A stretch of DNA of 64,000 nucleotides from Pseudomonas fluorescens (GCF_902497745.1 NZ_CABVHJ010000013.1:94155-158154); one strand, 5' to 3'; numbered from the stretch's first letter, positions 48,958 through 58,489 are shown. Notes: a model not told the origin generated them from the letters alone. Numbers and translations are program-made.

Positions 48958-51384
48958 GTGAAGAACACCACTGCCAACAACAAAAAATCCCCTTGGTTGC
49001 CGCTGGCCCTTGCGCTGGCGGTTAACGCTGCCATGCCGCTGGCCTTCGCTGGCGAAGCGATTCATATCCGCGCGCAGCCATTGGGTCAGGCCCTCAGCGA
49101 ACTGGGCCAGCAGACATCGCTGCAAGTGTTTTTCAGCCCGGATCTGGTCGCCGGCAAACAGGCGCCGGCGGTCGACGGCGATATCTCGCCGGAGCAGGCG
49201 TTGCGCCAATTGCTGCAGGGCAGCGGTCTGGATTATCAGATCAACGAAGGCTCGGTGACCCTGTCGCCTGCGGCAACTTCCGCCGCCGGCAATGGTCCGC
49301 TGGAATTGGGCGTGACCGACATCAAAGTGGTTGGCGACTGGCTCGGTGACGCCAACGCCGCGGTGGTGCAGAACCATCCGGGCGCGCGTACGGTGATCCG
49401 CCGCGAAGCGATGGTCGAACAAGGCGCGATGAACGTCAGCGACGTGCTCAAGCGTGTGCCGGGCGTGCAGGTGCAGGACTCCAACGGTACCGGCGGCAGT
49501 GACATTTCCCTGAACGTCGGCGTGCGTGGTCTGACTTCGCGCCTGTCGCCACGCTCTACCGTGTTGATCGATGGCGTGCCGGCGGCGTTCGCCCCTTACG
49601 GTCAGCCGCAACTGTCGATGGCGCCGATTTCCTCGGGCAACCTCGACAGTATCGACGTCGTGCGTGGCGCCGGTTCCGTGCGTTATGGGCCGCAAAACGT
49701 TGGTGGCGTGATCAACTTCGTCACCCGCGCAATTCCCGAAAAAGCCACCGGTGAAATTGGTACTACGCTGGAAACCACTCAGTACGGTGGCTGGAAACAC
49801 ATCGACACCGCGTTTCTCGGCGGCACTGCCGACAACGGCATGGGCGTGGCGTTGCTGTATTCGGGTGTCAACGGTAACGGTTATCGCGAGCGCAACAACG
49901 GCAACGACATCGATGACGTGTTGCTCAAGACCCACTGGGCACCGACCGATCAGGACGATTTCAGCCTCAACTTTCACTACTACGACGCCACGGCGGACAT
50001 GCCCGGCGGTCTGACGCAAAAGCAGTACGACGACAAACCGTATGACTCGGTGCGTGACTACGACCAGTTCACCGGTCGGCGCAAAGACGTGTCCTTCAAA
50101 TGGATCCGCCAGATTGACGAGCGCACTCAAGCGGAAATCCTGACCTATTACACCGACAGTTTCCGTGGCAGCACCATCGCCGCTCGCGACCAGAAAACCC
50201 TCAGCTCGTACCCGCGTTCCTATTACACCCTTGGCATCGAGCCACGGGTGTCGCGGGTATTCGATGTCGGCCCGACCACCCAGGAAGTCAGCGTCGGTTA
50301 TCGCTACCTGAAAGAGGCGATGCACGAATCGTCGAGCCGTGTGGCGCTGGTCAACAACCAGCCGGTGCTCACGCCGACGTCTGATGGTCATGTATTCCAG
50401 GATCGTACCGGCGGCACCGAGGCCAACTCGGTCTACATCGACAACAAAATCGATGTCGGCAACTGGACCATCACCCCGGGCATTCGCTTCGAACACATCA
50501 GCACCGACTGGCATGACCGCGCCGTGCTCGACACGGCCGGCAAACCGGTACAGGCGAAAAACCGCAGCATCGAAAGCAACGAACCGTTGCCGGCGCTGAG
50601 CGTGATGTATCACCTGTCGGACGCGTGGAAACTGTTCGCCAACTACGAAACTTCGTTCGGCAGCCTGCAGTATTTCCAGCTCGGCCAGGGCGGCTCAGGT
50701 GATCAGACCGCCAATGGTCTGGAGCCGGAGAAGGCCAAGACCTACGAGATCGGCACGCGCTACAACGATGATGTGTGGGGCGGGGAAGTGACGCTGTTCT
50801 ACATCGACTTCGACGACGAGCTGCAATACATCAGCAACGACGTGGGCTGGACCAACCTCGGCGCGACCAAGCACCAAGGCATCGAAGCCTCGGTGCACTA
50901 CGACATGGCGGCGCTGGATCCGCGTCTCGAAGGCTTGACCGCCAATGCTGGTTTCACTTACACCCGCGCCACGTATGAAGGCGAGATTCCGGGTTTCAAA
51001 GGCCGTGATCTGCCGTTCTATTCGCGTCAGGTGGCAACCGTCGGCCTGCGCTATGACATCAACCGCTGGACCTACAATCTCGACGGATTCGCACAGTCGA
51101 AACAGCGCTCACCGGGCACCGGTGTGAATGCCGACGGCAGTTTCAACGGCAACTACATCACCGACGGCACAGCGGACGGGCAGTATGGCGACATCCCGGG
51201 TTACGTGACCTGGAACGTACGTGGCGGCTATGACTTCGGGCCGCAGGTGTCGAACCTGAAGCTGGGCGCCGGGGTGAAGAACATCTTCGACAAGCAGTAC
51301 TTCACCCGCTCCAGCGACAACAACTCGGGGATGTATGTGGGCGCGCCGCGTACGTTCTTTGTGCAGGCCAGTGTCGGGTTTTGA
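48958..51384 (+). CDS. fecA: TonB-dependent ferric citrate-type receptor with signalling domain (FecA-like)
   Basis: The 808-residue product starts at a GTG and has a signal peptide (LPLALALAVNAAMPLAFAGE). An STN signalling domain (ALSELGQQTSLQVFFSPDLVAGKQ to GSVTL) at about residues 35-100 is followed by a plug domain with MNVSDVLKRVPGVQVQD and a 22-strand barrel ending in VGF. Internal strings such as YDATADMPGGLTQKQYD and RSYYTLGIEPRVSR resemble E. coli FecA, so ferric citrate is the best guess for substrate. It transports the iron complex with TonB energy and signals through FecR to FecI. Confidence 0.87.
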   Translation: MKNTTANNKKSPWLPLALALAVNAAMPLAFAGEAIHIRAQPLGQALSELGQQTSLQVFFSPDLVAGKQAPAVDGDISPEQALRQLLQGSGLDYQINEGSVTLSPAATSAAGNGPLELGVTDIKVVGDWLGDANAAVVQNHPGARTVIRREAMVEQGAMNVSDVLKRVPGVQVQDSNGTGGSDISLNVGVRGLTSRLSPRSTVLIDGVPAAFAPYGQPQLSMAPISSGNLDSIDVVRGAGSVRYGPQNVGGVINFVTRAIPEKATGEIGTTLETTQYGGWKHIDTAFLGGTADNGMGVALLYSGVNGNGYRERNNGNDIDDVLLKTHWAPTDQDDFSLNFHYYDATADMPGGLTQKQYDDKPYDSVRDYDQFTGRRKDVSFKWIRQIDERTQAEILTYYTDSFRGSTIAARDQKTLSSYPRSYYTLGIEPRVSRVFDVGPTTQEVSVGYRYLKEAMHESSSRVALVNNQPVLTPTSDGHVFQDRTGGTEANSVYIDNKIDVGNWTITPGIRFEHISTDWHDRAVLDTAGKPVQAKNRSIESNEPLPALSVMYHLSDAWKLFANYETSFGSLQYFQLGQGGSGDQTANGLEPEKAKTYEIGTRYNDDVWGGEVTLFYIDFDDELQYISNDVGWTNLGATKHQGIEASVHYDMAALDPRLEGLTANAGFTYTRATYEGEIPGFKGRDLPFYSRQVATVGLRYDINRWTYNLDGFAQSKQRSPGTGVNADGSFNGNYITDGTADGQYGDIPGYVTWNVRGGYDFGPQVSNLKLGAGVKNIFDKQYFTRSSDNNSGMYVGAPRTFFVQASVGF

Positions 51385-51401
51385 TAAACCGCGGCGCCTT
51401 C

Positions 51402-51466
51402 TTCGCGAGCAGGCTCGCTCCCACATGGATCACTGAAATCCTGTGGGAGCGAGCCTGCTCGCGAAG
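51402..51466. repeat. paired REP element
   Basis: Inverted REP copies (TTCGCGAGCAGGCTCGCTCC and its complement) with only a 14-base gap lie between the convergent ends of fecA and the MFS gene. The arms touch the last codons of the MFS gene. Confidence 0.85.
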
Positions 51467-51469
51467 CTT

Positions 51470-52621
51470 TTAGACTTTAAGGACTTTGCCGCCTATGGCC
51501 ACCGCCACCAACAACACCGCCATTAAGCCAAAGGCAAAACTCAGACTGCTGGCGTGCGCCACAAAGCCGATCACCGCCGGCCCTGCCAGAATCCCTGCAT
51601 ACCCCAAAGTGGTAATCGCCGGCACCGCGATGCTTTCCGGCATCACCGTCTGCTTGCCCACCGCCGTGTACAGCACCGGCACAATGTTCGAACAACCCGC
51701 ACCGACCAGCGCGTAACCGACCAATGCCGCTTCCCAGCTCGGCGCGAAGGTCGCCAGAAACAGGCCAGCAGCTGCCAACAGACCACCAAACAAAATGATC
51801 CGCGTTGCACCGACAATCCGCACAATCCGGTCGCCCATCAAACGTCCGGCCGTCATGGTCAATGCAAACGCCGCATAACCCAATCCCGCGTACGCCGTGT
51901 CGATCCCGCGTTCCTGCGCCAGAAACACTGCGCTCCAGTCCAGCGCCGCGCCTTCGGTCAGGAACACGATGAAGCACATTCCGCCGATAAACAGCACGAT
52001 GCCGTGAGGGATGGCGAATGCCGGGCCCGAGCTTTCACTGCCGTAAGGCAACATGTGCGGCACGCACTTGAACAGCGCCGCGATCAACACGACGACCACT
52101 ACCAGCATCGCGGTCAGTGGCGTCAAACCAAGGCCGAGCAAGGCACTGACACCCGCCGCGCCGACAATCCCGCCGAGACTGAACAAGCCGTGGAAACCCG
52201 ACATCATGTTCTTGCCGCTGGCGCGTTCGACGATCACCGCTTGCAGGTTCACCGTCGAATCCACCGTGCCCAGGCCTGCGCCGAACATGAACAGCGTGGC
52301 GATCAGCGCTGGTATCGACGACACGGTCGCCAGCAATGGCAGCGCCGCGCAGATCAACAAGGTGCCGCCGGTGGCGACGCGCCGACAGCCGAAGCGTGTG
52401 GCCAGAATCCCCGCCAGCGGCATTGCCAGAATCGAACCGACGCCGAGGCACAACAGCAGCAATCCCAGCGTGCCTTCATCCAGTCCGGCGCGCGCCTTGG
52501 CATACGGCACCAATGGCGCCCACGCGGCGATGCCGAGCCCGGCGATGAAAAAGGCGATGCGCGTGGACATCTGTTGCAGGCGTCCGGGGACGAAGGTGTC
52601 TTGGGGGTTGAGACTGGTCAT
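51470..52621 (-). CDS. MFS transporter, 12 TM, substrate unknown
   Basis: The chosen ATG at 52621 (AAGGATCG upstream) gives 383 residues with 12 membrane segments. It resembles YbjJ/fucose-permease-like MFS members, with a long conserved first helix (STRIAFFIAGLGIAAWAPLVPYAKA) and VERASGKNMMSGFHGLFSLGGIVGA in the middle. The frame is open back to 52714. No catabolic gene is adjacent to suggest a substrate. REP elements flank the gene on both sides. Confidence 0.78.
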   Translation of the reverse strand: MTSLNPQDTFVPGRLQQMSTRIAFFIAGLGIAAWAPLVPYAKARAGLDEGTLGLLLLCLGVGSILAMPLAGILATRFGCRRVATGGTLLICAALPLLATVSSIPALIATLFMFGAGLGTVDSTVNLQAVIVERASGKNMMSGFHGLFSLGGIVGAAGVSALLGLGLTPLTAMLVVVVVLIAALFKCVPHMLPYGSESSGPAFAIPHGIVLFIGGMCFIVFLTEGAALDWSAVFLAQERGIDTAYAGLGYAAFALTMTAGRLMGDRIVRIVGATRIILFGGLLAAAGLFLATFAPSWEAALVGYALVGAGCSNIVPVLYTAVGKQTVMPESIAVPAITTLGYAGILAGPAVIGFVAHASSLSFAFGLMAVLLVAVAIGGKVLKV

Positions 52622-52720
52622 ATCGATCCTTGGCAAAAAACTTCGCGTCCCCGAAGGACAGTGATTCAGCGATGAGGTTCGATCGCCGGCCATTCGGGGA
52701 AGTACAGAGGACATCCTAAC

Positions 52721-52812
52721 CTGTAGGAGTGAGCCTGCTCGCGATAGCGGAGTGTCAGCTAAAAATATATCGACTGACCCACCGTTTTCGCGAGCAAGCT
52801 CGCTCCCACATT
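52721..52812. repeat. paired REP element, diverged copy
   Basis: The left arm reads CTGTAGGAGTGAGCCTGCTC, diverged from the usual GGGAGCGAGC, and the right arm is GCGAGCAAGCTCGCTCC. It is the first of two pairs filling the 372-base gap 52622-52993, which holds no gene. Confidence 0.8.
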
Positions 52813-52852
52813 GAATGGAGCGGGCTCACTAATCAGCGGTCATGCACCGATT

Positions 52853-52948
52853 CCTGTGGGAGCGAGCTTGCTCGCGAAGGCGGTGTGTCGGATAAAGAAA
52901 ATATCGGCTGACACACTGCATTCGCGAGCAGGCTCGCTCCCACAAGGG
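52853..52948. repeat. paired REP element (REPIN)
   Basis: Inverted REP copies with the standard core stand directly upstream of the DapF-like gene, ending 45 bases before its ATG. Confidence 0.85.
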
Positions 52949-52993
52949 CTTGCGTTTTACAGTGGCCTTCTTCGGCAACAGGGACAAACACTG

Positions 52994-53974
52994 ATGACGC
53001 AATTCTACGATGCACGGGGCAATATCTATGGCGTCATCTCGCCCATCGAATTACGCGAGGCGGGCATTGATTTGCCGGCCAGCGCCACCAAATGCGCCTC
53101 TTCGCGTCAGTCGTGGAGCGAAGCAGCAATCAAACTCTGCTGTGACTGGCCCGAAGACCAACGCCCGGCGAACAGCAAATCCCACCGCAGCGACGGCCTG
53201 CTGATCGGCCCGTTCCAGACGTCGGCGCCGTTCGATGTGCTGATCGTCAACACCGATGGCACGCTCGCCGAGCGCAGTGGCAATGGCCTGACGATTTTCT
53301 CGCAGGCACTGACCGAGCAAGGCTTGATGCCGGAGGCGGGTGGGTTGTTACGCGTGCATCACGACAAAGGTGAAGTGGTGGAAACTTCGGTGAAGCCGGC
53401 TGACGTTGAAGGCGTTCAAGGCTTCTGGCTTGACTTGGGGAAACCCGGTTTCGGGCCGGATGCCGTCGCAGCGCAGACGGTTCAGGGCATTGAGTTCAAC
53501 GCACGAGACGTGAGCCACGTCCAACCCCTGGCACAACTTGATCCCGACTGGGCGCACAGCCAATTCGTACGAATTGGCAATCCGCATTGCGTCACGCTGC
53601 TCGGTGATGCAGCGGCGTTGCCAAGCAATGAAGAGATGCGTGAATCGCCACTGAACGAAGGCCTGACCCAAATTGCCTACGCCACACCCGCCGGCGCTGG
53701 TGATCCATGCCCGGCGGGCGTCAATCTGCAATGGGCAGTGCTGGAGTCACCGCAGAGAATCCTTGCCCGAGTGTTCGAACGCGGCGAAGGGCCGACGGCC
53801 TCATCCGGCACCAGCGCCAGTGCTGTGGCGTCGGCGGCGTGGCGGGTTGGTTGGGTCGCGGCGGGAGAAGTGCAGGTGGTCATGCCCGGCGGTACGGCGC
53901 CGATTTGGCTGGAAGAAGCAGACGGTGCATTGCTGAGGGTCAGGCTGTTTGGTACGGCGCAGTTGATGGGCTGA
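52994..53974 (+). CDS. diaminopimelate epimerase-like protein lacking both catalytic cysteines
   Basis: The 326-residue product has the two-lobed DapF/proline-racemase fold: LAERSGNGLTIF (about residues 91-102) and FERGEGPTASSGTSASA (about residues 260-276) are the two half-sites. DapF needs a Cys at each (CGNG and ACGTG or ACGSG); here both are Ser (S95 and S271). IGNPHCVTL and the central hinge are kept. It therefore cannot act as a two-base Cys epimerase and may have another activity or a binding role. The start at 52994 has AGGGA upstream; a longer frame from 52811 runs through REP DNA. Not linked to a lysine operon. Confidence 0.7.
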   Translation: MTQFYDARGNIYGVISPIELREAGIDLPASATKCASSRQSWSEAAIKLCCDWPEDQRPANSKSHRSDGLLIGPFQTSAPFDVLIVNTDGTLAERSGNGLTIFSQALTEQGLMPEAGGLLRVHHDKGEVVETSVKPADVEGVQGFWLDLGKPGFGPDAVAAQTVQGIEFNARDVSHVQPLAQLDPDWAHSQFVRIGNPHCVTLLGDAAALPSNEEMRESPLNEGLTQIAYATPAGAGDPCPAGVNLQWAVLESPQRILARVFERGEGPTASSGTSASAVASAAWRVGWVAAGEVQVVMPGGTAPIWLEEADGALLRVRLFGTAQLMG

Positions 53975-53986
53975 ATTCAAACACGC

Positions 53987-54015
53987 CATCGCTGGCAAGC
54001 CAGGCTCCCACAGGG
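53987..54015. repeat. single degenerate REP-like hairpin
   Basis: CATCGCTGGCAAGCCAGGC followed by TCCCACAGGG is a half-element of a second REP variant, in which the stem reads TGGC-AAG-CCA. It is just after the DapF-like stop. Confidence 0.6.
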
Positions 54016-54052
54016 TTTTGTGTTGAACACAAACATCCTGTTCAAACACCGA

Positions 54053-54145
54053 TCCTGTGGGAGCGAGCCTGCTCGCGAAAGCGCTATGTCTGAGGCGATG
54101 ATGCCGGATGTGCCGACCTCTTCGCGAGCAGGCTCGCTCCCACAT
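54053..54145. repeat. paired REP element (REPIN)
   Basis: Inverted standard REP copies stand between the DapF-like gene and the end of codA, on the convergent side of both. Confidence 0.85.
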
Positions 54146-54164
54146 TGGATTTACGGGGCGCCTC

Positions 54165-55412
54165 TCAGCTCAGCTCACCACTGAACTCCACCACCGGCAT
54201 CTGCCGCTTCATCAACACCTTGCCGCCGCGAATCGAATACAGCGGCAAGCCCTGACTGCGGATCACTTCGTAATCGCTGTCCGCCGACAGAATCAACAGA
54301 TTCGCCGGACGCCCCTGTTCCAGACCATAGCGATCACCCAGGTGCATGGCTTTGGCGCTGTTGTCGGTGACCAGATCCAGCGCACTTTGCAGGTTGCGGT
54401 AGCCGAGCATGTGGCAGATGTGCAACCCGGCTTCCAGTACGCGGAGGATGTTGCCGTTGCCCAGCGGATACCACGGATCGACGATCGAGTCCTGGCCGAA
54501 ACACACGTTCATCCCTGCTTCGAGCAATTCATTCACGCGGGTCACGCCCCGACGTTTCGGGAAGTTGTCGAAGCGCCCTTGCAAGTGAATGCTTTCGGTC
54601 GGGCAGGAGACAAAACTGATCCCGGAATGGCCGAGCAGACGAAACAGTTTCGCGCAGTAGGCGTTGTCGTAAGAACCCATCGCCGTGGTGTGGCTGGCGG
54701 TGACGAGGGCGCCCATGTCGCGGCTGCGCGCCTCTTCGGCGAGCACTTCGAGGAAGCGCGAATGCGGGTCGTCGGTCTCGTCGCAATGCACGTCGACCAG
54801 ACAACCGGTGCGCTCGGCCAGGTCCATCAGAAACTTCACCGAACTGACACCCTGATCACGGGTGTACTCGAAATGCGGAATCCCGCCGACGACGTCCGCG
54901 CCCATGCGGATCGCTTCCTCCATCAACTCGCGGCCGTTGCGGAACGACTCGATGCCTTCCTGCGGGAACGCGACGATTTGCAGATCGATCAGGTGACGGC
55001 TTTCCTCGCGCACTTCGAGCATGGCTTTGAGCGCGGTGAGTTGCGGGTCGGTGACATCGACGTGGGTGCGCACGTGCTGGATGCCGTGGGCGGCCAGCGC
55101 CTGAATGGTTTTCTTCGCGCGGGTCTTGGTGTCTTCTTCGGTGATGGTGACCTTGCGCTCGCCCCAGCATTCGATGCCTTCGAACAGCGTGCCGCTCATG
55201 TTCCAGCGCGGCTCGCCGGCGGTGAGGGTGGCGTCGAGGTGAATATGCGGTTCGACGAAGGGCGGCACCACTAGATTGCCGCCGGCGTCGAGGTCATCCG
55301 GGCCGAGGGTCGGCGCTTCGGTCTGCCGGGCGATGCTGCGGATCAGACCGTCTTCAAGGTGCAACTCGTGCAAACCTTCCTGGTTGCGCAAACGGGCGTT
55401 GATGATGTGCAT
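54165..55412 (-). CDS. codA: cytosine deaminase
   Basis: The 415-residue product belongs to the amidohydrolase superfamily. The metal site FVEPHIHLDATLT near residue 56 carries HxH. VDVHCDETDDPHS and a later His (VTASHTTAMGSYD) and Asp (CFGQDSIVDPW) complete the set, all as in E. coli CodA. It hydrolyses cytosine to uracil and ammonia. It is encoded 15 bases behind codB, the matching permease, forming the salvage operon codBA. Confidence 0.9.
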   Translation of the reverse strand: MHIINARLRNQEGLHELHLEDGLIRSIARQTEAPTLGPDDLDAGGNLVVPPFVEPHIHLDATLTAGEPRWNMSGTLFEGIECWGERKVTITEEDTKTRAKKTIQALAAHGIQHVRTHVDVTDPQLTALKAMLEVREESRHLIDLQIVAFPQEGIESFRNGRELMEEAIRMGADVVGGIPHFEYTRDQGVSSVKFLMDLAERTGCLVDVHCDETDDPHSRFLEVLAEEARSRDMGALVTASHTTAMGSYDNAYCAKLFRLLGHSGISFVSCPTESIHLQGRFDNFPKRRGVTRVNELLEAGMNVCFGQDSIVDPWYPLGNGNILRVLEAGLHICHMLGYRNLQSALDLVTDNSAKAMHLGDRYGLEQGRPANLLILSADSDYEVIRSQGLPLYSIRGGKVLMKRQMPVVEFSGELS

Positions 55413-55427
55413 CAGGCGAATCCTTTT

Positions 55428-56699
55428 TTATAAGTCTTGTAGTGGCGCGGTCGCGCTGCGAGCGCCGAGCACGCCGGTAACGATGACATACGTTAGCGCG
55501 GCAGCGGCGATCCCTACCAGCGGCGCGACCCACGGCGAGTTGAACGCGGCAACGGTGCCGACCGCGTAGGCCCCGAGTCCCGGCCAGTTGAACGCCGGCA
55601 ACCGTGCGTCGGCCAGACGCGGATAGTGCCCACGCCAACGGAAGAAAAAGTCCGCCATGATTACCCCGCCAATCGGTGGAATCACCGTGCCGAGCAGAAT
55701 CAGGTACGGCACCAGCATGTCATACATGCCCAGCAGGGCGAGCAGGGTGCCGATCACTGCGCCGGCTAGGGTCACGGTTTTACGCCGGCCGGTGCGCAGC
55801 AGGTTGCAACCGGCGACGGCGAAGTTGTAGATGGTGTTGTCCTGGGTACTCCAGATGTTCAGCAACAGCATGGCCATTGCGGCCATGGCGAAACCTTGCA
55901 ACAGCAGCACTTCAACCACGTCCGGCTGTTGATAGACGATGGCGCCGTACGCGCCGATCAACACCATCAGGCCGTTGCCAATAAAAAATCCGATCAGGCT
56001 GGCCAGTACCGCGACCCGCGCCGAACGCGAGAAACGTGTCCAGTTGGTCGCCTGCGTTGCGCCGCTGACGAAGGTGCCGAACACCAGAGTGATCGCGGTG
56101 GACCAGTCCAGCGAACCGCTCGGCACCACGCTGAGCAAGCCTTCGAAACCACCGACTTTCACCGTTGCCACCCACATCGACAGCATCAGTAACAACATCA
56201 TCGCCGGCACGGCGATGTACGAAAGAATCTCCAGTCCGCGATAGCCGACATAGGCCGTGGCGCAGAACACCAGACCGAACAACACCATCAGCCCGAGCAC
56301 CGTGCCTTCGTCGAGATCGAAGTATTTGCCGAGCACCACCGCTGCAGTCGCGGTGCCCCAGGCGTACCAGCCGATCTGGGTGAAACCGAGAATCAGGTCG
56401 CTGAGCTTGCTGCCGACTTCGCCGAAACAAAAACGGCCCATCAGCACCGAGTTGAGGCCGCTCTTGAAGGCGATGTAACCCAGGCCCGCCGCATACAGAC
56501 CCAGCAGCAGATTGCCGACGATGATCACCGCCATCATCTCGCCGAAACTGAACGCCACGCCGAGCTTACCGCCGGCAAACATGGTCGCTGTGAAAAACGT
56601 GAAGCCCAGTAACACCATCGCCGTGGAGGCCAGGCCTTTGCGCGCATGCATGGGGACTTCGCTGAGGGGGTAATCGTTGCCGGGATCGTTCTGCGTCAT
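55428..56699 (-). CDS. codB: cytosine permease
   Basis: The 423-residue product has 12 membrane segments and belongs to the NCS1 family. The first helices contain STAMVLLGFTFFTATMFAGGKLG and SGATQATNWTRFSRSARVAV, regions shared with CodB. It imports cytosine by proton symport, supplying CodA, whose gene follows at once. The ATG is preceded by AAGGACCG. Upstream, 334 bases of REP and another repeat separate it from the next gene. Confidence 0.88.
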   Translation of the reverse strand: MTQNDPGNDYPLSEVPMHARKGLASTAMVLLGFTFFTATMFAGGKLGVAFSFGEMMAVIIVGNLLLGLYAAGLGYIAFKSGLNSVLMGRFCFGEVGSKLSDLILGFTQIGWYAWGTATAAVVLGKYFDLDEGTVLGLMVLFGLVFCATAYVGYRGLEILSYIAVPAMMLLLMLSMWVATVKVGGFEGLLSVVPSGSLDWSTAITLVFGTFVSGATQATNWTRFSRSARVAVLASLIGFFIGNGLMVLIGAYGAIVYQQPDVVEVLLLQGFAMAAMAMLLLNIWSTQDNTIYNFAVAGCNLLRTGRRKTVTLAGAVIGTLLALLGMYDMLVPYLILLGTVIPPIGGVIMADFFFRWRGHYPRLADARLPAFNWPGLGAYAVGTVAAFNSPWVAPLVGIAAAALTYVIVTGVLGARSATAPLQDL

Positions 56700-56837
56700 G
56701 GGGCGGTCCTTGCTGGAAGAGAGGAGTCGCGGGGGAGGGTTGCAGTGGTCGTGCCAAATACCGGTTGGCGCGGGTTATGTATAGACGAGTCGCGCGGATT
56801 GGCGCGAAAGCGGTGCACCTGAATACACCCAAGCCCA

Positions 56838-56866
56838 ATGTGGGAGCGAGCCTGCTCGCGAAGGCG
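56838..56866. repeat. single REP element
   Basis: ATGTGGGAGCGAGCCTGC followed by TCGCGAAGGCG is one unpaired copy of the REP core upstream of codB. Together with the next repeat it fills the 334-base gap 56700-57033. Confidence 0.8.
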
Positions 56867-56898
56867 GCGTGTCAGGCGACATCTGCAGTGGCTGATTG

Positions 56899-57009
56899 AT
56901 CGTTCCCACGCGCAGCAAAGGAATGCAGCGCGGGACGCTCCGCGTCCCACTCCAAAGCCGAACGCGGAGCGTCCGTTGAGGCATTCCCACGCAGAGCGTG
57001 GGAACGATC
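56899..57009. repeat. Pseudomonas repeat of the GGGACGCTCCGCGTCCC type
   Basis: CGTTCCCACGC at 56901-56911 is inverted by GCGTGGGAACG at 56996-57006. Between them lie CGGGACGCTCCGCGTCCC (a hairpin) and GCGGAGCGTCC. This nested palindromic block is familiar from Pseudomonas intergenic regions and differs from both REP families in the window. Confidence 0.7.
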
Positions 57010-57033
57010 GGTGTCAGGGGCATTTGGGGCCTG

Positions 57034-57846
57034 TCAGAGAAAGCGCATCAGGGCGGCGACGATGGCTTCGGGGGCGTCTTCTTGCACGAGGTGGCCGGCG
57101 TTGGCAATCGGGTGGAATTGTGATCCCGGGATCATTTGATGTAACGCTCGGCCACGCTCGATGGGGATCCACTGGTCCTCTTCGCCCCAGAGAATCTGCA
57201 CCGGACAGCGGATCGTCGGGTACAGGCTTTCTGCTTCACGGGTATAGCGCTCGTCCATCTGTGCAATCTGCCGATAGAACGCCGCTTGCCCCGGATCGCC
57301 GAGCCACGGTTGCACGTAGGGCGCCAGTTCGTCGTCGTTAATCTCGCGATGAATCGCCCCGCGAATATAGGTCGGCACGATGGCGCGCTGGATGTAGTCA
57401 GGCAGGCCGCTGAAAGCCGCTTCATGCTGACGCACATGCTGCACGAATGGCGAACCCCACGGCGTCAGCGCGACCGGATCGATCAGGGTCAGGCTGCGGT
57501 AATCCTTGCCGTTGAGCAGGTGTGCACGCAGTACGGTGGCGCCGCCGAAGTCGTGGGCCACCACGTCCGGGCGTTGCAGATTCCAGTGATCGAGCAGTTG
57601 TGCCAACAGTTGGTTCTGCACACCGAGGGAGACGTCGGCGTCGGGTTGTTCGGAGCGTCCATAACCCAGCAGGTCGAAATAATGCACGCGGTGTGTGGCA
57701 AAAAAGTGCGGAGCGATCCGGTGCCACACGTACGACGAAAACGGCGTGCCATGCACGAACACCAGCGGCGGGCCGTCGCCGCGTATGGCGTAACGAACCG
57801 GGTGGCCGTTGAAGTCAAAGACCTGATCCAGCAGCCAGTCTGTCAT
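57034..57846 (-). CDS. alpha/beta hydrolase (haloalkane dehalogenase-like)
   Basis: The ATG at 57846 with AGAGGACAGG upstream gives 270 residues. The oxyanion segment is PLVFVHGTPFSSYVW; the nucleophile position lies in DVVAHDFGGATVLRAHLL, where the elbow reads AHDFGG with Asp as nucleophile (not Ser), as in haloalkane dehalogenases, fluoroacetate dehalogenases and epoxide hydrolases. The closing His is in PNAGHLVQED-like IANAGHLVQ, and the DxxWIP acidic segment EEDQWIPIERG precedes it. The natural substrate is unknown. Confidence 0.8.
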   Translation of the reverse strand: MTDWLLDQVFDFNGHPVRYAIRGDGPPLVFVHGTPFSSYVWHRIAPHFFATHRVHYFDLLGYGRSEQPDADVSLGVQNQLLAQLLDHWNLQRPDVVAHDFGGATVLRAHLLNGKDYRSLTLIDPVALTPWGSPFVQHVRQHEAAFSGLPDYIQRAIVPTYIRGAIHREINDDELAPYVQPWLGDPGQAAFYRQIAQMDERYTREAESLYPTIRCPVQILWGEEDQWIPIERGRALHQMIPGSQFHPIANAGHLVQEDAPEAIVAALMRFL

Positions 57847-57943
57847 GGGCCTGTCCTCTTGGCGGGTGGGAGCCAAAAAGCATAGGCGTAAAAAAACAGC
57901 CGTGAAGGCTGTTCTCTATTTCCCGGACAAAACACCAATCCCT

Positions 57944-58029
57944 CTGTAGGAGCTGCCGAAGGCTGCGATCTGTTGATCTTTGTTTTTAAGATCAAGATCA
58001 AAAGATCGCAGCCTTCGGCAGCTCCTACA
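57944..58029. repeat. REP pair of the GTAGGAGCTGCCGAAGG family
   Basis: CTGTAGGAGCTGCCGAAGGC at the left is inverted perfectly at the right (GCCTTCGGCAGCTCCTACA). The middle is an AT-rich GATCTTTG/AAGATCAAAAGATC stretch. This second REP family also occurs at 59622. The element sits between two minus-strand genes. Confidence 0.85.
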
Positions 58030-58047
58030 AGGGAGATCTCTCCCAGG

Positions 58048-58404
58048 TTACTCACCGCGATAGATACAACCGCTGGTGCACGTCTCGTGAATACGGATCG
58101 CGCTCAGTTCCGGCAGCAACGGCTTCATTTCATTCCAGATGAATTTGGCCAGCACTTCGCTGGTCGGGTTTTCCAGACCGGGAATGTCGTTCAGGTAGTT
58201 GTGATCGAGACGCTCGTACAGCGGCTTGAAGATCGCTTTGATTTCAGAGAAATCGCGGATCCAGCCGGTGTGCGGATCGAGGTCGCCGCTGAGGTGAAGC
58301 GCCACTTTGAACGAGTGACCGTGCAGACGCCCGCACTTGTGGCCGTCCGGGACGTGCGGCAGGCGGTGGGCGGATTCGAAAGTAAATTCCTTGAAGATTT
58401 CCAC
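58048..58404 (-). CDS. queD: 6-carboxy-5,6,7,8-tetrahydropterin synthase QueD
   Basis: The 118-residue product starts at a GTG and shows the QueD/PTPS features: FESAHRLPH (first zinc His), KCGRLHGHSF (catalytic Cys and two zinc His), LDHNYLNDI (catalytic His/Asp) and a C-terminal ETCTSGCIYRGE. It converts 7,8-dihydroneopterin triphosphate into 6-carboxytetrahydropterin in queuosine synthesis. Its length is exactly that of bacterial QueD. No other que gene is nearby. Confidence 0.92.
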   Translation of the reverse strand: MEIFKEFTFESAHRLPHVPDGHKCGRLHGHSFKVALHLSGDLDPHTGWIRDFSEIKAIFKPLYERLDHNYLNDIPGLENPTSEVLAKFIWNEMKPLLPELSAIRIHETCTSGCIYRGE

Positions 58405-58489
58405 AGTATTTTCAGCTCTGTTCAGATGGCGTTCGCCGCAGCGATTCGGGCAGGCGGCGAGTTTACCAGCTTGCGTTTGGCCGTGCTGA

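Noticed and set aside
52721..54145. Repeated 20-30 base units resembling a CRISPR array
   Set aside because: The units are inverted REP pairs at irregular distances around genes, with no uniform spacers and no cas genes.
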